Both the position numbers and the translations under genes were made by a program. Below are positions 1-8,698 of a stretch of 64,000 bases of DNA, piece by piece. The DNA is from Allorhizobium ampelinum S4 (GTDB taxonomy: Bacteria; Pseudomonadota; Alphaproteobacteria; Rhizobiales; Rhizobiaceae). The notes under the pieces were generated by a model. The model searched no databases, had not been told where the DNA came from, and saw nothing but the letters and a program-made list of their open reading frames with translations. The stretch's first letter is position 1. Every line of letters starts with the position of its first letter. The stretch spans positions 62,001-126,000 of the forward strand of contig NC_011982.1 in assembly GCF_000016285.1 (NCBI RefSeq), written 5' to 3'.

Positions 1-2496
1 ATACACCCTTGGAAGCTCGATCGCCCACATGCCGAGGGTACTCGTCGGCAGCCCGGCCGCCGCGTCCTCGAACAGCACGTCGTGACCGATGATCTCGCGC
101 ATCCTGTCGCTGAAGGGGGATCGGATCGCTTGGCGCCATTCATTGATCGTGGCGCCGCGTGCCTTCAACCGCTTCAGGACCAGTGCGCGAACGACGTTCT
201 TGGCGAAAGTCGGGCTCGCCTCCATCAGGCAAAGCGTGTTCCATTCCTCGCTGCCGGCCACGCAGTTCGGGCCGGGCAGCGCCCGGTTCGGCGGCGGCGC
301 TGCGAGCATCTGGTTTATCGCCGCCGGCGTCTTCATGAGACGAGCCTGCGCGTAGGCCGGAATGATCTTCTTGTCCAAGATGTCGGAGGCCTTGTCGATC
401 ACGGGGACCCCCGCGAGCAGGTTGGCCTGTGCGATGTTCAGGTCGAGCACGTCGGTCGCGTTCGCTAAGGCCAACACATGTCTCGTGCGGCGAGAGGCGG
501 AGCGTCGCGACACACTCGCGACCTCGTCCTCGCTCATGACGCGCGCAGCCGCCCCGGTCGTCCGCTCTATCAGTATGCCGTTCCAAGGTGCGACGGCGCG
601 CGTGAACCCGGAAAGGAGGACGGCGGTCGTGGGACTCAACAGCGCTCCCTGCCCGGGGTTGTACTGGCTCCGGTCGATCCTTGAGTCGGGCCATGAGGAC
701 GGTGGAGCCCCTTCGCACGATGCCGCTTCAGGATCGTGGTACGAAAGCGCTTGGCACAGCGTCGCTACCGGACGGAAAAGCTTGCGCGCCACAACTTCCG
801 CGTTGTCGCCGTCTGCCATGAGGCGAATGTAATCGACTGTGGGCTGAAGCACCCGTTGCTCAATGCGGCGCACCGCCTCCCGCCGTTTCCCGCCGTGGGC
901 TCCCGTGTCAGCCTCCTCGACAGAGTCCGCACGGAGCATGCCGGAGAAGTCGCGCTCAGAAATCACCCGCTGCCGAGCAATAAGTCCATTCATGCAGCGG
1001 GCGTAGTCGAGGGCCCGGTTGTCGGTCTCGAAGAACAAGGAGAAGCCTAGAAGACCGCGCGCGAGAAGCGCTTGGTTCTCCGCAAGGCGGAACTCCTCAA
1101 CCAGCCGCTCGCAAACGCGGACATCCTCGTAGAGAAGTTCGCGTGTATCTTGCAGGATGTAGGCAACGTCTAGCTCAAGTTCGGCGAACCGACGGTTCAC
1201 GGTGTCCTCGAGAGACTCGAGCTTCTCGGCGATGCGCCGAAGGGCTTCCATCTGCTGCCGGTGGTTGCGCTCGATTTGTTGGCTCAGCCTCTGTATCTCG
1301 CGAAACACATTTCTCAGCGCCGCCTGTGTGGGATCCTCCTGCTTCCCGCCGAAGAGGGACTTGACGGAACCTAGGAAGGCGGCGCCGCTCGAGAAGATCG
1401 AAAATGGCTCGCCCAACGTGATGGCGGCGGCCAGCCCTCCGCCGGCCGAAAGCACATTCCCGATCCCGTTCGTCGCGCGCGTGAACTCTGGATCAACACC
1501 AAGGACGTCCAGCGCGGTCGACATGTCCCGGAAAACGCCCGCTGCCTTGTTGAAGTCCGCCTGCAGCTCCTGCGCCGAAGCCGCAGTCTCGAGAGCTTGT
1601 ACGACAGGGGCGTCGAGCGTAAAGGCACCAGCCTGCGAAAGCGCCAGAATCTGCCGCGGCGGTAGTTTGGACGTCGCGATCGTGCTGACGATCAGTGTCT
1701 GGCGATCTAATTTGCCCTCGATCGACCCTAAAACCTGTCCCTGGGCATCGAGACGGCCGAGGGTCTTGAGCTGGAGCGATTTGACCTCCCTGTATCCCTT
1801 GTCGAGTTCCGTGAGCTGCCGACCCGTCTTCTCGCTCGAGAGAAGCAAGGACTTGTTGTCCTTCAGCACGACCCCGAGCTGATCGAGCGTGATCTGAGCC
1901 TTGAAGTCCGCCATCAGCGCGGAGTCGCCCACCTGCTCGATAAACCTCGGATCGCGCAGCATTCGGGCGAAATTTTCCTCGCCAAAGCTGCGCAGCCTTT
2001 CTTGGTCGATCGTTCCATTCGGACGAATGATCCGCCCGTATTCCTTATGAAGATAGTTGGTCACCGCGGCCGCGGCGAGCTGACCGCCTTGCCGGATTAG
2101 CTTGTCGCCGTAGTCCTCAACATACCCCCCTACAACGGCTCCCCCAATAGTCGCGGCACCACCGATCGCAGGGCCGAACCCGCCCCCGAAGGCTCCTCCC
2201 CCGGCACCGACTGCTCGGCCGATCCCCTTCACCCCGTAGCCGAGGTAGATCGTGCTGTTCTGCGACTCCTGTGCGTTCGACACCGCGGCCAAGGTGTCCT
2301 GCTGGTAGAACCAATAACCGAGTTCGGCCCGGTCCCGGGACGATATGAGCGTTTCGCCTATCGCATCGACCCCGCGTGCGTCGCTAATTCCGAACGGCGA
2401 TGCGAGCCGCTTGCGGATCTCGTCCTCCGCGCCGGCTTGGTGGACGGCGCACGATAGCAGGGCCGCGGTGCAGAAGGTCTGGACGATCGACCTCAT
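1..2496 (-). CDS. Large secreted coiled-coil protein, function unknown (partial, runs off left edge)
   Basis: Reading the minus strand from the ATG at 2496 gives 832 codons with no stop before position 1, so the gene is incomplete at its 3' end. The first ~23 residues form a Sec signal peptide (MRSIVQTFCTAALLSCAVHQ, then AGA before a charged mature start), so the protein should be exported. Around residues 85-125 lies a glycine/alanine-rich hydrophobic stretch, and a second one (GGGLAAAITL...SSGAAFLGS) around residues 360-395. It is followed by a clear coiled coil (IQRLSQQIERNHRQQ, RRIAEKLESLEDTVNRRF) near residues 415-460. A few cysteines occur in the second half. The ATG overlaps the stop of the upstream glycine-rich gene (ATGA), so the two are translationally coupled. 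I recognise no family. The mix of signal peptide, two hydrophobic segments and a long coiled coil resembles alpha-helical pore-forming or surface proteins only in a general way; no function is claimed. Confidence 0.75.
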   Translation of the reverse strand, partial: MRSIVQTFCTAALLSCAVHQAGAEDEIRKRLASPFGISDARGVDAIGETLISSRDRAELGYWFYQQDTLAAVSNAQESQNSTIYLGYGVKGIGRAVGAGGGAFGGGFGPAIGGAATIGGAVVGGYVEDYGDKLIRQGGQLAAAAVTNYLHKEYGRIIRPNGTIDQERLRSFGEENFARMLRDPRFIEQVGDSALMADFKAQITLDQLGVVLKDNKSLLLSSEKTGRQLTELDKGYREVKSLQLKTLGRLDAQGQVLGSIEGKLDRQTLIVSTIATSKLPPRQILALSQAGAFTLDAPVVQALETAASAQELQADFNKAAGVFRDMSTALDVLGVDPEFTRATNGIGNVLSAGGGLAAAITLGEPFSIFSSGAAFLGSVKSLFGGKQEDPTQAALRNVFREIQRLSQQIERNHRQQMEALRRIAEKLESLEDTVNRRFAELELDVAYILQDTRELLYEDVRVCERLVEEFRLAENQALLARGLLGFSLFFETDNRALDYARCMNGLIARQRVISERDFSGMLRADSVEEADTGAHGGKRREAVRRIEQRVLQPTVDYIRLMADGDNAEVVARKLFRPVATLCQALSYHDPEAASCEGAPPSSWPDSRIDRSQYNPGQGALLSPTTAVLLSGFTRAVAPWNGILIERTTGAAARVMSEDEVASVSRRSASRRTRHVLALANATDVLDLNIAQANLLAGVPVIDKASDILDKKIIPAYAQARLMKTPAAINQMLAAPPPNRALPGPNCVAGSEEWNTLCLMEASPTFAKNVVRALVLKRLKARGATINEWRQAIRSPFSDRMREIIGHDVLFEDAAAGLPTSTLGMWAIELPRVY

Positions 2497-3242
2497 TTGA
2501 GCGAGCCCGTCCCACCGGGTGCCGCCACCGGCCCTTGCTCGTCTTCGCCGGATGTCGAGTTCGCATCGTCCGGCACCTTCGGCGGTTGGGAGAGATCCTC
2601 CACCATCGCCATGACTCTTCCGAAGCGCGCGAGGTCAGGTATGGGCATGATCGTGAGCTGACCGGGCGCACCTTTTCCACCAACCGCTGTCCAATATGCC
2701 GCCGATCCGCCGCCGCCTGAGCAGGGGTTTTTCCCGGACGCCTCCGCCACCGATGTCCCCCCCTTGCCGCCTGGCCCGAACGGACTGGCCTCGCCGTCCG
2801 CGGAAACGCTCGATCCTTGCTGACCTCCCCCTAACGTGATCGCCGCCGCGCCCGCGCCCGCGCCCGTCATTGTCGTTGGCATGCCGTTCGCAGCGCTGCC
2901 ACCGCCATCGCCGATCGTTATGTCGTAGCGGTCTGCCTTGACGGGAACGATGATGGTGTACAGCCGTGCCGCGCCGCCACCCTTCCCCGGCACCCTATTC
3001 GTGTTGCTGCCCGATCCGGTGACAGTAGTGGTCCCGCCGCCGCCGCCGCCGCCGCAACCGCTGAGGAGCACGAACTGCACTTCCGGAGGACGGATCCAAG
3101 GTACGGTGGGGTTGGCGGCATCGAAGTTGAGGATCTGTACCGCTAGGTTCGCGGGCGGAACAGTCGGAGTCTCCTCCGCCCATCCGAAACACGGTGCCAG
3201 ACATGCAAGGGTCAAAGTGAACATTTGCAGTTTGTTTGCCAT
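2493..3242 (-). CDS. Secreted glycine-rich-domain protein
   Basis: About 249 residues. I chose the ATG at 3242 because it opens a signal peptide (MANKLQMFTLTLACLAPCFG, cleaved near WAEE) and has a GGGAGG ribosome site about 8 bases upstream; a longer in-frame start at 3362 would hide the signal peptide. The body (residues ~60-200) has the layout of the glycine-rich domain seen in some phage tail and surface proteins: poly-glycine blocks separated by short beta-strand-like segments (YDITIGDGG, GGGGSAAYWT, GGKGAPGQLTIMP). Two cysteines sit beside glycine runs. The C-terminus is acidic and proline-rich. The stop codon overlaps the start of the large secreted protein, so the pair is co-translated and probably acts together outside the cytoplasm. 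The exact role is unknown. Confidence 0.7.
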   Translation of the reverse strand: MANKLQMFTLTLACLAPCFGWAEETPTVPPANLAVQILNFDAANPTVPWIRPPEVQFVLLSGCGGGGGGGTTTVTGSGSNTNRVPGKGGGAARLYTIIVPVKADRYDITIGDGGGSAANGMPTTMTGAGAGAAAITLGGGQQGSSVSADGEASPFGPGGKGGTSVAEASGKNPCSGGGGSAAYWTAVGGKGAPGQLTIMPIPDLARFGRVMAMVEDLSQPPKVPDDANSTSGEDEQGPVAAPGGTGSLK

Positions 3243-3465
3243 TCCGAAGGCCTCCCGCAAAAGTAGATCGAACGCCCGTTGCTTATGATTGTCAATATGT
3301 ACAGATGGATATGGAACAGAATCATCCGAAGATGCAATGTTGAGAAAGACGATGCATTCCACTTAATGACTTACCCATGTAGGAACCGGACCGAAGCTTT
3401 CCATCCGTGTTGGCTACTAGCTAGGTTGTTCCATATGGCCACTGATCGGCGCAAAGCAGTCGAGC

Positions 3466-3579
3466 TGTCGCAAATCTCCTAAGTTTTGCTTCATCGGTGG
3501 CCGCGTTGAAAACACAAGTGAATTTTTGTCGCAAATATCAGTCGCAAAAGTCAGAGTTTCGCGACAAACATTTGCGACA
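3466..3579. repeat. Cluster of TGTCGCAAAT repeats, partly palindromic
   Basis: TGTCGCAAAT occurs directly at 3466-3475 and 3527-3536, a variant GTCGCAAAA at 3541-3549, TTTCGCGACAAA at 3557-3568, and the inverted form ATTTGCGACA at 3570-3579. The outer copies can pair into a hairpin just beyond the stop of the PEP-mutase-like gene. It could be a terminator-like structure or an operator array. The rest of the 3243-3581 interval, which must hold the promoter of the secreted pair, shows nothing else I can name. Confidence 0.5.
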
Positions 3580-3581
3580 GT

Positions 3582-4406
3582 CTAAGCTTTCGTCGTGCCG
3601 TTGAAAAAACCTTCGAGCTCCGCGAAGCCCATAGCGTCCTCCGAAAACCGGAAAGTGCCCGCCGATTTCATCTCTCGGGCCGCGTTTGCGAAAGCGCCGA
3701 ATGCGAGCCTCGCGAGCGCCGACCCAACACTGATACGTTTGACACCAGCCTCCGACAGTTCTGCGATGCCGAACGTTGCTCCTGGCATCCCCATAACGAT
3801 GTTGACGGGCTTCGTCACAGCCTCGCAAACAGTGCGGATCGTGTCGAGGTCGTGGAGACCAGGTGCATAGAGTACGTCAGCACCGGCTTTCTCGAAAGCT
3901 TGCAACCGCTTGATTGTGTCATCGAGATCGGGGCGGCCCCACAGGAAATTCTCGCACCGAGCCGTCAAAACAAAATCACTTGGCAAGGCGCGGCGGGCTT
4001 CAGCTGCCGCCGCGATGCGTTCGACGGCCAACGTGAAGTCGTAAACTGGATTATCACGCTGACCGGTGTGATCCTCAAGAGAACAACCCGCAAGTCCGAT
4101 GCTGGCGGCGGTGACGATCGTCTCTGCAGCACTCTCGGGACTGTCCCCAAAACCTTTCTCAAGGTCGGCAGAAACTGGCAGAGACGTAGCTGCCACGATT
4201 GCCCGACAATTGTCCAGAGTATCATCTCTCGACACAATGCCCTCCGGCACGCCGAGAGAAAAAGCCATCCCGGCGCTGGTGGTCGCGAGCGCCGGAAAGC
4301 CCAATGCTGCGAGAATCCGAGCTGTACCAATGTCCCAAGGGTTGGGAATGATAAACGTCCCTGATCCTTCATGCAGCTGTCGAAACGTTCTGCCCTTGTC
4401 TTCCAT
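3582..4406 (-). CDS. Isocitrate lyase/PEP phosphonomutase superfamily enzyme
   Basis: About 274 residues, the usual length for the small PEP-mutase-like branch of the superfamily. Members act on 2-hydroxy- or 2-oxo-acid C-C or C-P bonds with Mg2+. Visible family features are FIIPNPWDIGTARILAALGF near the N-terminus, the TTSAGMAFSLG loop, the metal-site region VSADLEKGFGDSP and the GCSLEDHTG segment with its acidic residues, then LTARCENF and VLYAPGL. The start at 4406 is preferred over 4433 because GGAGAG lies six bases upstream. The canonical catalytic KKCGH loop of isocitrate lyase is absent, as expected for this branch, so the substrate cannot be read from sequence. It stands alone between the secreted pair and the plasmid leading region. 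Confidence 0.8.
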   Translation of the reverse strand: MEDKGRTFRQLHEGSGTFIIPNPWDIGTARILAALGFPALATTSAGMAFSLGVPEGIVSRDDTLDNCRAIVAATSLPVSADLEKGFGDSPESAAETIVTAASIGLAGCSLEDHTGQRDNPVYDFTLAVERIAAAAEARRALPSDFVLTARCENFLWGRPDLDDTIKRLQAFEKAGADVLYAPGLHDLDTIRTVCEAVTKPVNIVMGMPGATFGIAELSEAGVKRISVGSALARLAFGAFANAAREMKSAGTFRFSEDAMGFAELEGFFNGTTKA

Positions 4407-4530
4407 GTGGCTCTCCGATTTCACCGTCACCAAGGTGACATAGGATTAGGAACAAATAAAGAACATAGGCGCAAGTATCAGGAAAACCGGAGAAAAAAGA
4501 AAAAGCCTCTCACAGATCGGCCTTCCCGCC

Positions 4531-4732
4531 GCCGCTTGCGCTCAATCGCCCCCTCCTCAACCCTATCCGTCGTTCTCGCAAGGCTGCGCCCCGCTCGCCC
4601 TGACGGCCAGGGTCGCTCGGGCGCTGTTGCGCCGGTCCGTCCGCCCTGCGGTCCGGGAAATGTCTTCGGAAAGAACTGAAGGCAGGAAGGGGTGGCGACC
4701 GCCGCTCCAAAACCCCGGAAGGAGCAAATCCC
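4531..4732 (+). promoter_or_regulatory. Structured GC-rich leader of the parB-like gene
   Basis: The sequence changes at about 4530 from A-rich to strongly GC-rich. It contains a long hairpin (GCGCCC ... CCCTGACGGCCAGGG ... GGGCGC, roughly 4585-4625) and a terminal one (GGGGTGGCGACCGCC ... ACCCC) ending about 15 bases before the AUG, followed by GGAAGGAG as ribosome site. This matches the architecture of the leaders upstream of 8699, 9614, 20014 and 20794. Whether it acts as RNA leader or as folded single-strand DNA promoter is inference. Positions 4434-4530 hold no feature I can name. Confidence 0.45.
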
Positions 4733-6494
4733 ATGCAGATCCTCAAACTCGATCCCCGTGCGCTCAAGGGCAATCCTGACGATGCGCGCAGGTCCAAATC
4801 TTCTCCGCAGGCCGACGCTCTGCTGCTGGCGACGGTGAAGGCGGTCGGCATTATCCAGCCGCCGGTTGTTTCACCCGAAACCGATGGCGGCAATGGCTAC
4901 ATCATTCAGGCTGGCCACCGTCGCGTCGCCCAAGCAATCGCCGCCGGTCTCGAAGAAATCGAGGTTATCGTCCGCGAGGCCGCGAATGATAACGGCGCGA
5001 TGCGCTCGATGATCGAGAATATTGCCAGAGAACCGCTTAACGCCATCGACCAGTGGCGCGGTATCGAACGTCTTGTGGCACTCGGCTGGACCGAGGAAGC
5101 GATCGGTATCGCGCTCGCCCTGCCGGTCCGCCAGATCAGGAAGCTCAGACTTCTGGCCAACGTCTTGCCGGCAATGCTCGATCATATGGCGCTCGGTGAT
5201 ATGCCGAATGAGCAGCAGCTCCGCACCATTGCGGCGGCGTCACTCGACGAGCAGAAGGAAGTATGGAAGGCGAACAAGCCGAAGAAGACCGAACGCGCCG
5301 AGTGGCACACGATCTCCCGTGTGCTTTCAAAGACCGCATGTTCGCCAGGGATGCCAGCTTCGGCGACGATCTTGCGACTGCCTACGGTATCGAATGGATC
5401 GAGGATCTGTTCGCACCGGCCGATCAGGACAGCCGCTACACGACCAATGTCGAGGCATTCCTCGGTGCCCAGCAGGAATGGATGACGAGCAACCTTCCCA
5501 GGAAGGGGCAATTGTCGATGTCAACAATTGGGGCCAGCCGGAACTTCCGAAGAAGGCGGAGCGTGTCTATGGCAAGCCGTCGAAGTCCGATCGTGTCGCC
5601 ATGTATCTCGACCGCGATGGCAAGGTGCAGTCCGTCGCGTTCCGCATGCCGGAGGAAAAGAAGGTCAAGGGTAAAGGTGGCACCTCCGCCAGCGATACTT
5701 CCGCAGACGCGCTTGATGACTCCGTCATCGAATCGCCGAGGCCGCGTCCCGACGTCACGCAGAAAGGGCAGGACATGATCGGTGATTTCCGCACGGATGC
5801 GCTGCACGAGGCGCTCGGCCGTGCTCCAATCGAGGACGACACGCTGATGGCGCTCCTCATTCTCGCCTTCGCAGGTCTCAATGTCCGTGTCGATTCCGGC
5901 GCGAGCGACGATGTATTCGGTTCAAAGCGGTTCAAGCGCCATGCGGCACAGCTTATCGGTGAGGACGGCAGACTCGCCTTCGACACCGACACGCTCCGCG
6001 TCGCCGCCCGCTCGATGCTGATCGACGTGCTCTCATGCCGACGCGGCATGTCGAACAGCGGTGTGGTCTCGCGCATTGCAGGCAACGCGATAGGCGCAGA
6101 CGGGTTCTTGCCCAACATGGGATCGGAAGACTTCCTGTTGTGCCTGTCGCGACAGGCGCTGGAAGCGGCAGCGAAGGAGGCCAACGTGCTTCCTCGCCAG
6201 AAGGTGCGAGAGACCCGCGCAGCTCTGGTCGATCATTTCAGACAAGAGCGCTTTGTCCACTCAGCTGCGCTCTTTGTGCCAGACCGCCAGGACATCTCTG
6301 ATCTCATCAAGCAGGGTGAGAACGTCCACGAAGAGGAAAGCAGCGAGGGTGCTGGCAGCGATGGAGCCGTTGGTGAGGCGGCTGAATTAGCCGTTGTCGA
6401 TGGCGACGATGATCTTCCGGACACCTTTGATGATGCTCCCGAGACCATCGAGCTCGACGAAGATCAGGATGCCTACGGGATCGCGGCAGAGTAG
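4733..6494 (+). pseudogene. ParB/RepB/Spo0J-like plasmid protein, broken by two frameshifts
   Basis: The N-terminal 200 residues carry a ParB-type nuclease/DNA-binding domain (GIIQPPVVSP, then IIQAGHRRVAQAIAAG, MIENIAREPLNAIDQWRGIERLVALGWTEE in segments, and a KorB-like HTH around RQIRKLRLL). Continuity is lost twice: near 5330 (frame moves by -1; the missing part resumes as RMFARDASFGDD) and near 5508 in a G-run (resumes as AIVDVNNWGQPELPKKAERV). Adding one base at each place restores a ~587-residue protein ending at 6494 with an acidic tail. Long ParB-like proteins of this kind are common in rhizobial plasmid accessory regions and are distinct from RepB of repABC. Either the gene is decayed or the assembly lacks two bases. 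Confidence 0.75.
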
Positions 6495-6529
6495 CTGGAT
6501 CGGGCATTTTCCTTCCGGATGAACGTCCG

Positions 6530-6566
6530 CCGCCGCTGGTCTCCATCAGCGGCGGTTTGGTTTTTT
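6530..6566 (+). terminator. Rho-independent terminator after the parB-like gene
   Basis: Perfect 9-bp stem CCGCCGCTG / CAGCGGCGG with an 8-base loop, followed by TTTGGTTTTTT. It lies 35 bases after the stop and ahead of the next gene. Confidence 0.85.
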
Positions 6567-6594
6567 ACACCCTTAGAATTCAGGGAGAATTCGC

Positions 6595-7068
6595 ATGTCT
6601 GCACACCTCGCATTTATCGCCCCGATTGGCTCGATCATCAGCTGGTCGGACGGCACGCCGCGTCCGTCTGAGCGCCATCACCGAAAACTATCAGCATGGC
6701 AGACCAACAACAGCAGCGGAAGGCTGATCCGCAAGCAGGACGAACATCCTGTCGGAACGACTGTCGTGCCGCCGTGTTTCACAATCCATGAAGCTGATTA
6801 TGGGGCAGGTGGTGTCATCGCCATCCGGGTCCATCGCACGTTCTCACTGGTCTCCAGCCTGACATTCACGATCATCGAGCGTCCCGCTTTCGGCAGTTTC
6901 CGCGTGTTTGATCGTACCGGCGACAATGCGGAGCTCGTACATCTTGCCGCGTCCCGCCAGGCGGCGGAGGAATGGTTGTCCCGGCACGGCTATCCCAATG
7001 CCGTGATAGAGGAGGTCACGGCTGACGAGATCGCAGCCGACGCCGTGGAGGGGAGGGCCGTGGCATGA
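6595..7068 (+). CDS. Conserved hypothetical plasmid protein
   Basis: 157 residues, start supported by AGGGAGAA eight bases upstream. I see no catalytic motif. The middle is beta-rich (GGVIAIRVHRTFSLVSSLTF, TIIERPAFGSFRVFDRTG) and the end is an alanine-rich helix with acidic residues. Its TGA overlaps the ATG of the DUF7007 gene, so the two are coupled. It follows a strong terminator, so it must have its own promoter between 6495 and 6594 or depend on read-through. Function unknown. Confidence 0.65.
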   Translation: MSAHLAFIAPIGSIISWSDGTPRPSERHHRKLSAWQTNNSSGRLIRKQDEHPVGTTVVPPCFTIHEADYGAGGVIAIRVHRTFSLVSSLTFTIIERPAFGSFRVFDRTGDNAELVHLAASRQAAEEWLSRHGYPNAVIEEVTADEIAADAVEGRAVA

Positions 7069-7952
7069 ACACCGTCCCCGCCATGACCAACGTCGACAGC
7101 ACCCCCGGATTTCCGGGGGTTTCTTTTGGGCGATCCATTGAAGGTTTTCCGGTCGCGCGGGTCGGCGACAACGCCTTTGCCATGATGACGGGTCGATCCG
7201 AGCGGCATTATCTGGCAACGGGCTGGAAGATCGCCCGACCGTTTGCCGAATGGCGGCGAGAGGATTTCTACGGCCATTCCGGCGAGCTCGCCGACGAGGC
7301 GGCGTTTCGTGGCTACGTCCTGGAAAATGCCGAGCACCAGCGCGAGATGCAAGCACTCGGTCGATACGAGATATCCGCCGGCACTCATACGCCGTGGGGA
7401 GTGTCGCAGCGGACGTCCATCTATGCCGATGGTGTCGAATGCCACTCGACCGCAAGCCATGGTGGTTTCAAGCTTTCGGCCGGGCGCAACGTACAAGTCC
7501 ATCCGATACTGCGGTTGGAGGGTGGGTTTTACGAGGAAGATTGCGCCTGGGCGACCGTGGCAATCACATTTCCAGATCTGTTCACCGGATTTGAGCGACG
7601 TTGCGCGGAAGCGACGATCAGGGATTGGCAGCCCGATGCCTGGGAGGCAATCTTCGCAAGAGTGCTGGCACCCGGTCAATCCCATATAAAGGACCGTCGC
7701 ACCTTTGAAACGGAACATGCCAATGACTGGGTGGTGATCTCCGCGCTCCGTTCGGATCATCATCCCGGCATAACGGAAGTCATCGCCACCTGTGGCGGCA
7801 AGCGGGATCCCCACCTCGAGGAACGACGCTTTCTGGTGCCATCCGCGCAATACGAGGTGGGACGTTTCGGCTTCGTCATCGATGAGACGCAGCATGCAGC
7901 CTACCATGGCCCATCGAGCTTCCTGACCTGGTCCGGGAGGCGCAGGACATGA
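7065..7952 (+). CDS. DUF7007-type conserved plasmid protein
   Basis: 295 residues. The mid region (GTHTPWGVSQRTSIYADGVECHSTASHGGFKLS) is the pattern I associate with DUF7007 proteins of rhizobial plasmids: a TPWG strand followed by a GxxxxxTxSHGG turn. The C-terminal part (DWVVISALRSDHHPG...VATCGG) is also conserved-looking and soluble. It is coupled by ATGA overlaps to the genes on both sides. An intrinsic terminator-like hairpin lies inside codons 13-22. No activity can be assigned; its position among ArdC, ParB-like and DUF736 genes suggests a role during plasmid establishment. Confidence 0.65.
   Translation: MNTVPAMTNVDSTPGFPGVSFGRSIEGFPVARVGDNAFAMMTGRSERHYLATGWKIARPFAEWRREDFYGHSGELADEAAFRGYVLENAEHQREMQALGRYEISAGTHTPWGVSQRTSIYADGVECHSTASHGGFKLSAGRNVQVHPILRLEGGFYEEDCAWATVAITFPDLFTGFERRCAEATIRDWQPDAWEAIFARVLAPGQSHIKDRRTFETEHANDWVVISALRSDHHPGITEVIATCGGKRDPHLEERRFLVPSAQYEVGRFGFVIDETQHAAYHGPSSFLTWSGRRRT
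7101..7127 (+). terminator. Terminator-like hairpin inside the 5' end of the DUF7007 gene
   Basis: ACCCCCGG-ATTT-CCGGGGGT followed directly by TTCTTTT. It is a perfect 8-bp stem with a U-rich tail, about 35 bases inside the reading frame. It could attenuate transcription when translation of the coupled upstream gene is poor. Confidence 0.5.
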
Positions 7953-8353
7953 TGCCCTCCATAGACGCCCAAGTGGAATTGCGCCGGATGGAAGATGCAT
8001 GCCGTCAGACACGCCACCAGCTCGATCTGATCGAGCGCCAGATCATCCGCAAGATGACCGCGTTGATCCCGTCTCTTGGCCAGCGCAAGTTTGGGCATCA
8101 TCGCGGCATACGACCGGAGCCGGAAGCCTTCGTTTGCCGCTACCGTTCCAATCTTGCCGCAATCACCGCCGAGCGCCAGCCGGAGATCGACGCGCTCTCG
8201 AGCAAGCTCGCAAGGCAGGAGGCGGCCATCGCATCATTTCGGGACCGTACCGCTCTCATGCGCGGTTGCGCGTGGGCAGGTCAGCAAGCTGATGACGACC
8301 TCAATCCTGATCGAAGCGGCGGGCATGCAGCGGAGTGCGATTTGACGGATTGA
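7949..8353 (+). CDS. Small coiled hypothetical protein
   Basis: 134 residues, overlapping the DUF7007 stop (ATGATG at 7949). The sequence is helical and charged (ELRRMEDACRQTRHQLDLIERQIIRKM, later ERQPEIDALSSKLARQEAAIASFRD), consistent with a coiled-coil partner protein. Tight coupling with the two upstream genes supports it being real. No family recognised. Confidence 0.5.
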   Translation: MMPSIDAQVELRRMEDACRQTRHQLDLIERQIIRKMTALIPSLGQRKFGHHRGIRPEPEAFVCRYRSNLAAITAERQPEIDALSSKLARQEAAIASFRDRTALMRGCAWAGQQADDDLNPDRSGGHAAECDLTD

Positions 8354-8698
8354 TGGATAGCTGGTGGGGCCTTGCCTGTTTTCCTTTCAGGGCCTGGTGC
8401 CCGGGTTCTATCCCCGGGCCGGCCTGTCCTTCGGTTTTGTGACGGTCTGAACCAGCGCCCGTTCGGTTCAAGGCCGCTATCGCGCCGCGGGGCGGCCGGT
8501 CATGCCGCTCTCGAAAAAGCAGGCACGCGGGCTTCGCAGGTCTCTGCAAGACCCGCTTTCCCGCACACCGGCTTTGCTCGATCTGGCCTGCCCGGACCCT
8601 GAACCGCCCGGCTTGCGCCGGTTCCTTTCGACCGCACCGAAGGACAGACCGGCCAGGGGGCCGAAACCGCTTCGGGAACACAGAAAAAGGAAACCATC
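8354..8698 (+). promoter_or_regulatory. Structured 345-base leader
   Basis: No convincing coding sequence. It contains a local hairpin GCCCGGG/CCCGGGC (8399-8419), one of GCGGG ... CTGCAAGACCCGC near 8527-8556, and one of GAACCG/CGGTTC near 8600-8625. Long-range inverted repeats at 8419-8435 and 8636-8652 match at 16 of 17 positions and would close the whole leader into one domain. The 3' end (GGGAACACAGA, then AAAGGAAACC) resembles the end of the DUF736 leader at 19970-20013 (TTGAACACAGCACAGGAG). Confidence 0.55.

Noticed and set aside
82..1882. Several plus-strand open frames across 82-1882
   Set aside because: They lie opposite the long minus-strand secreted protein gene, are arginine/serine-rich and have no family features or ribosome sites.
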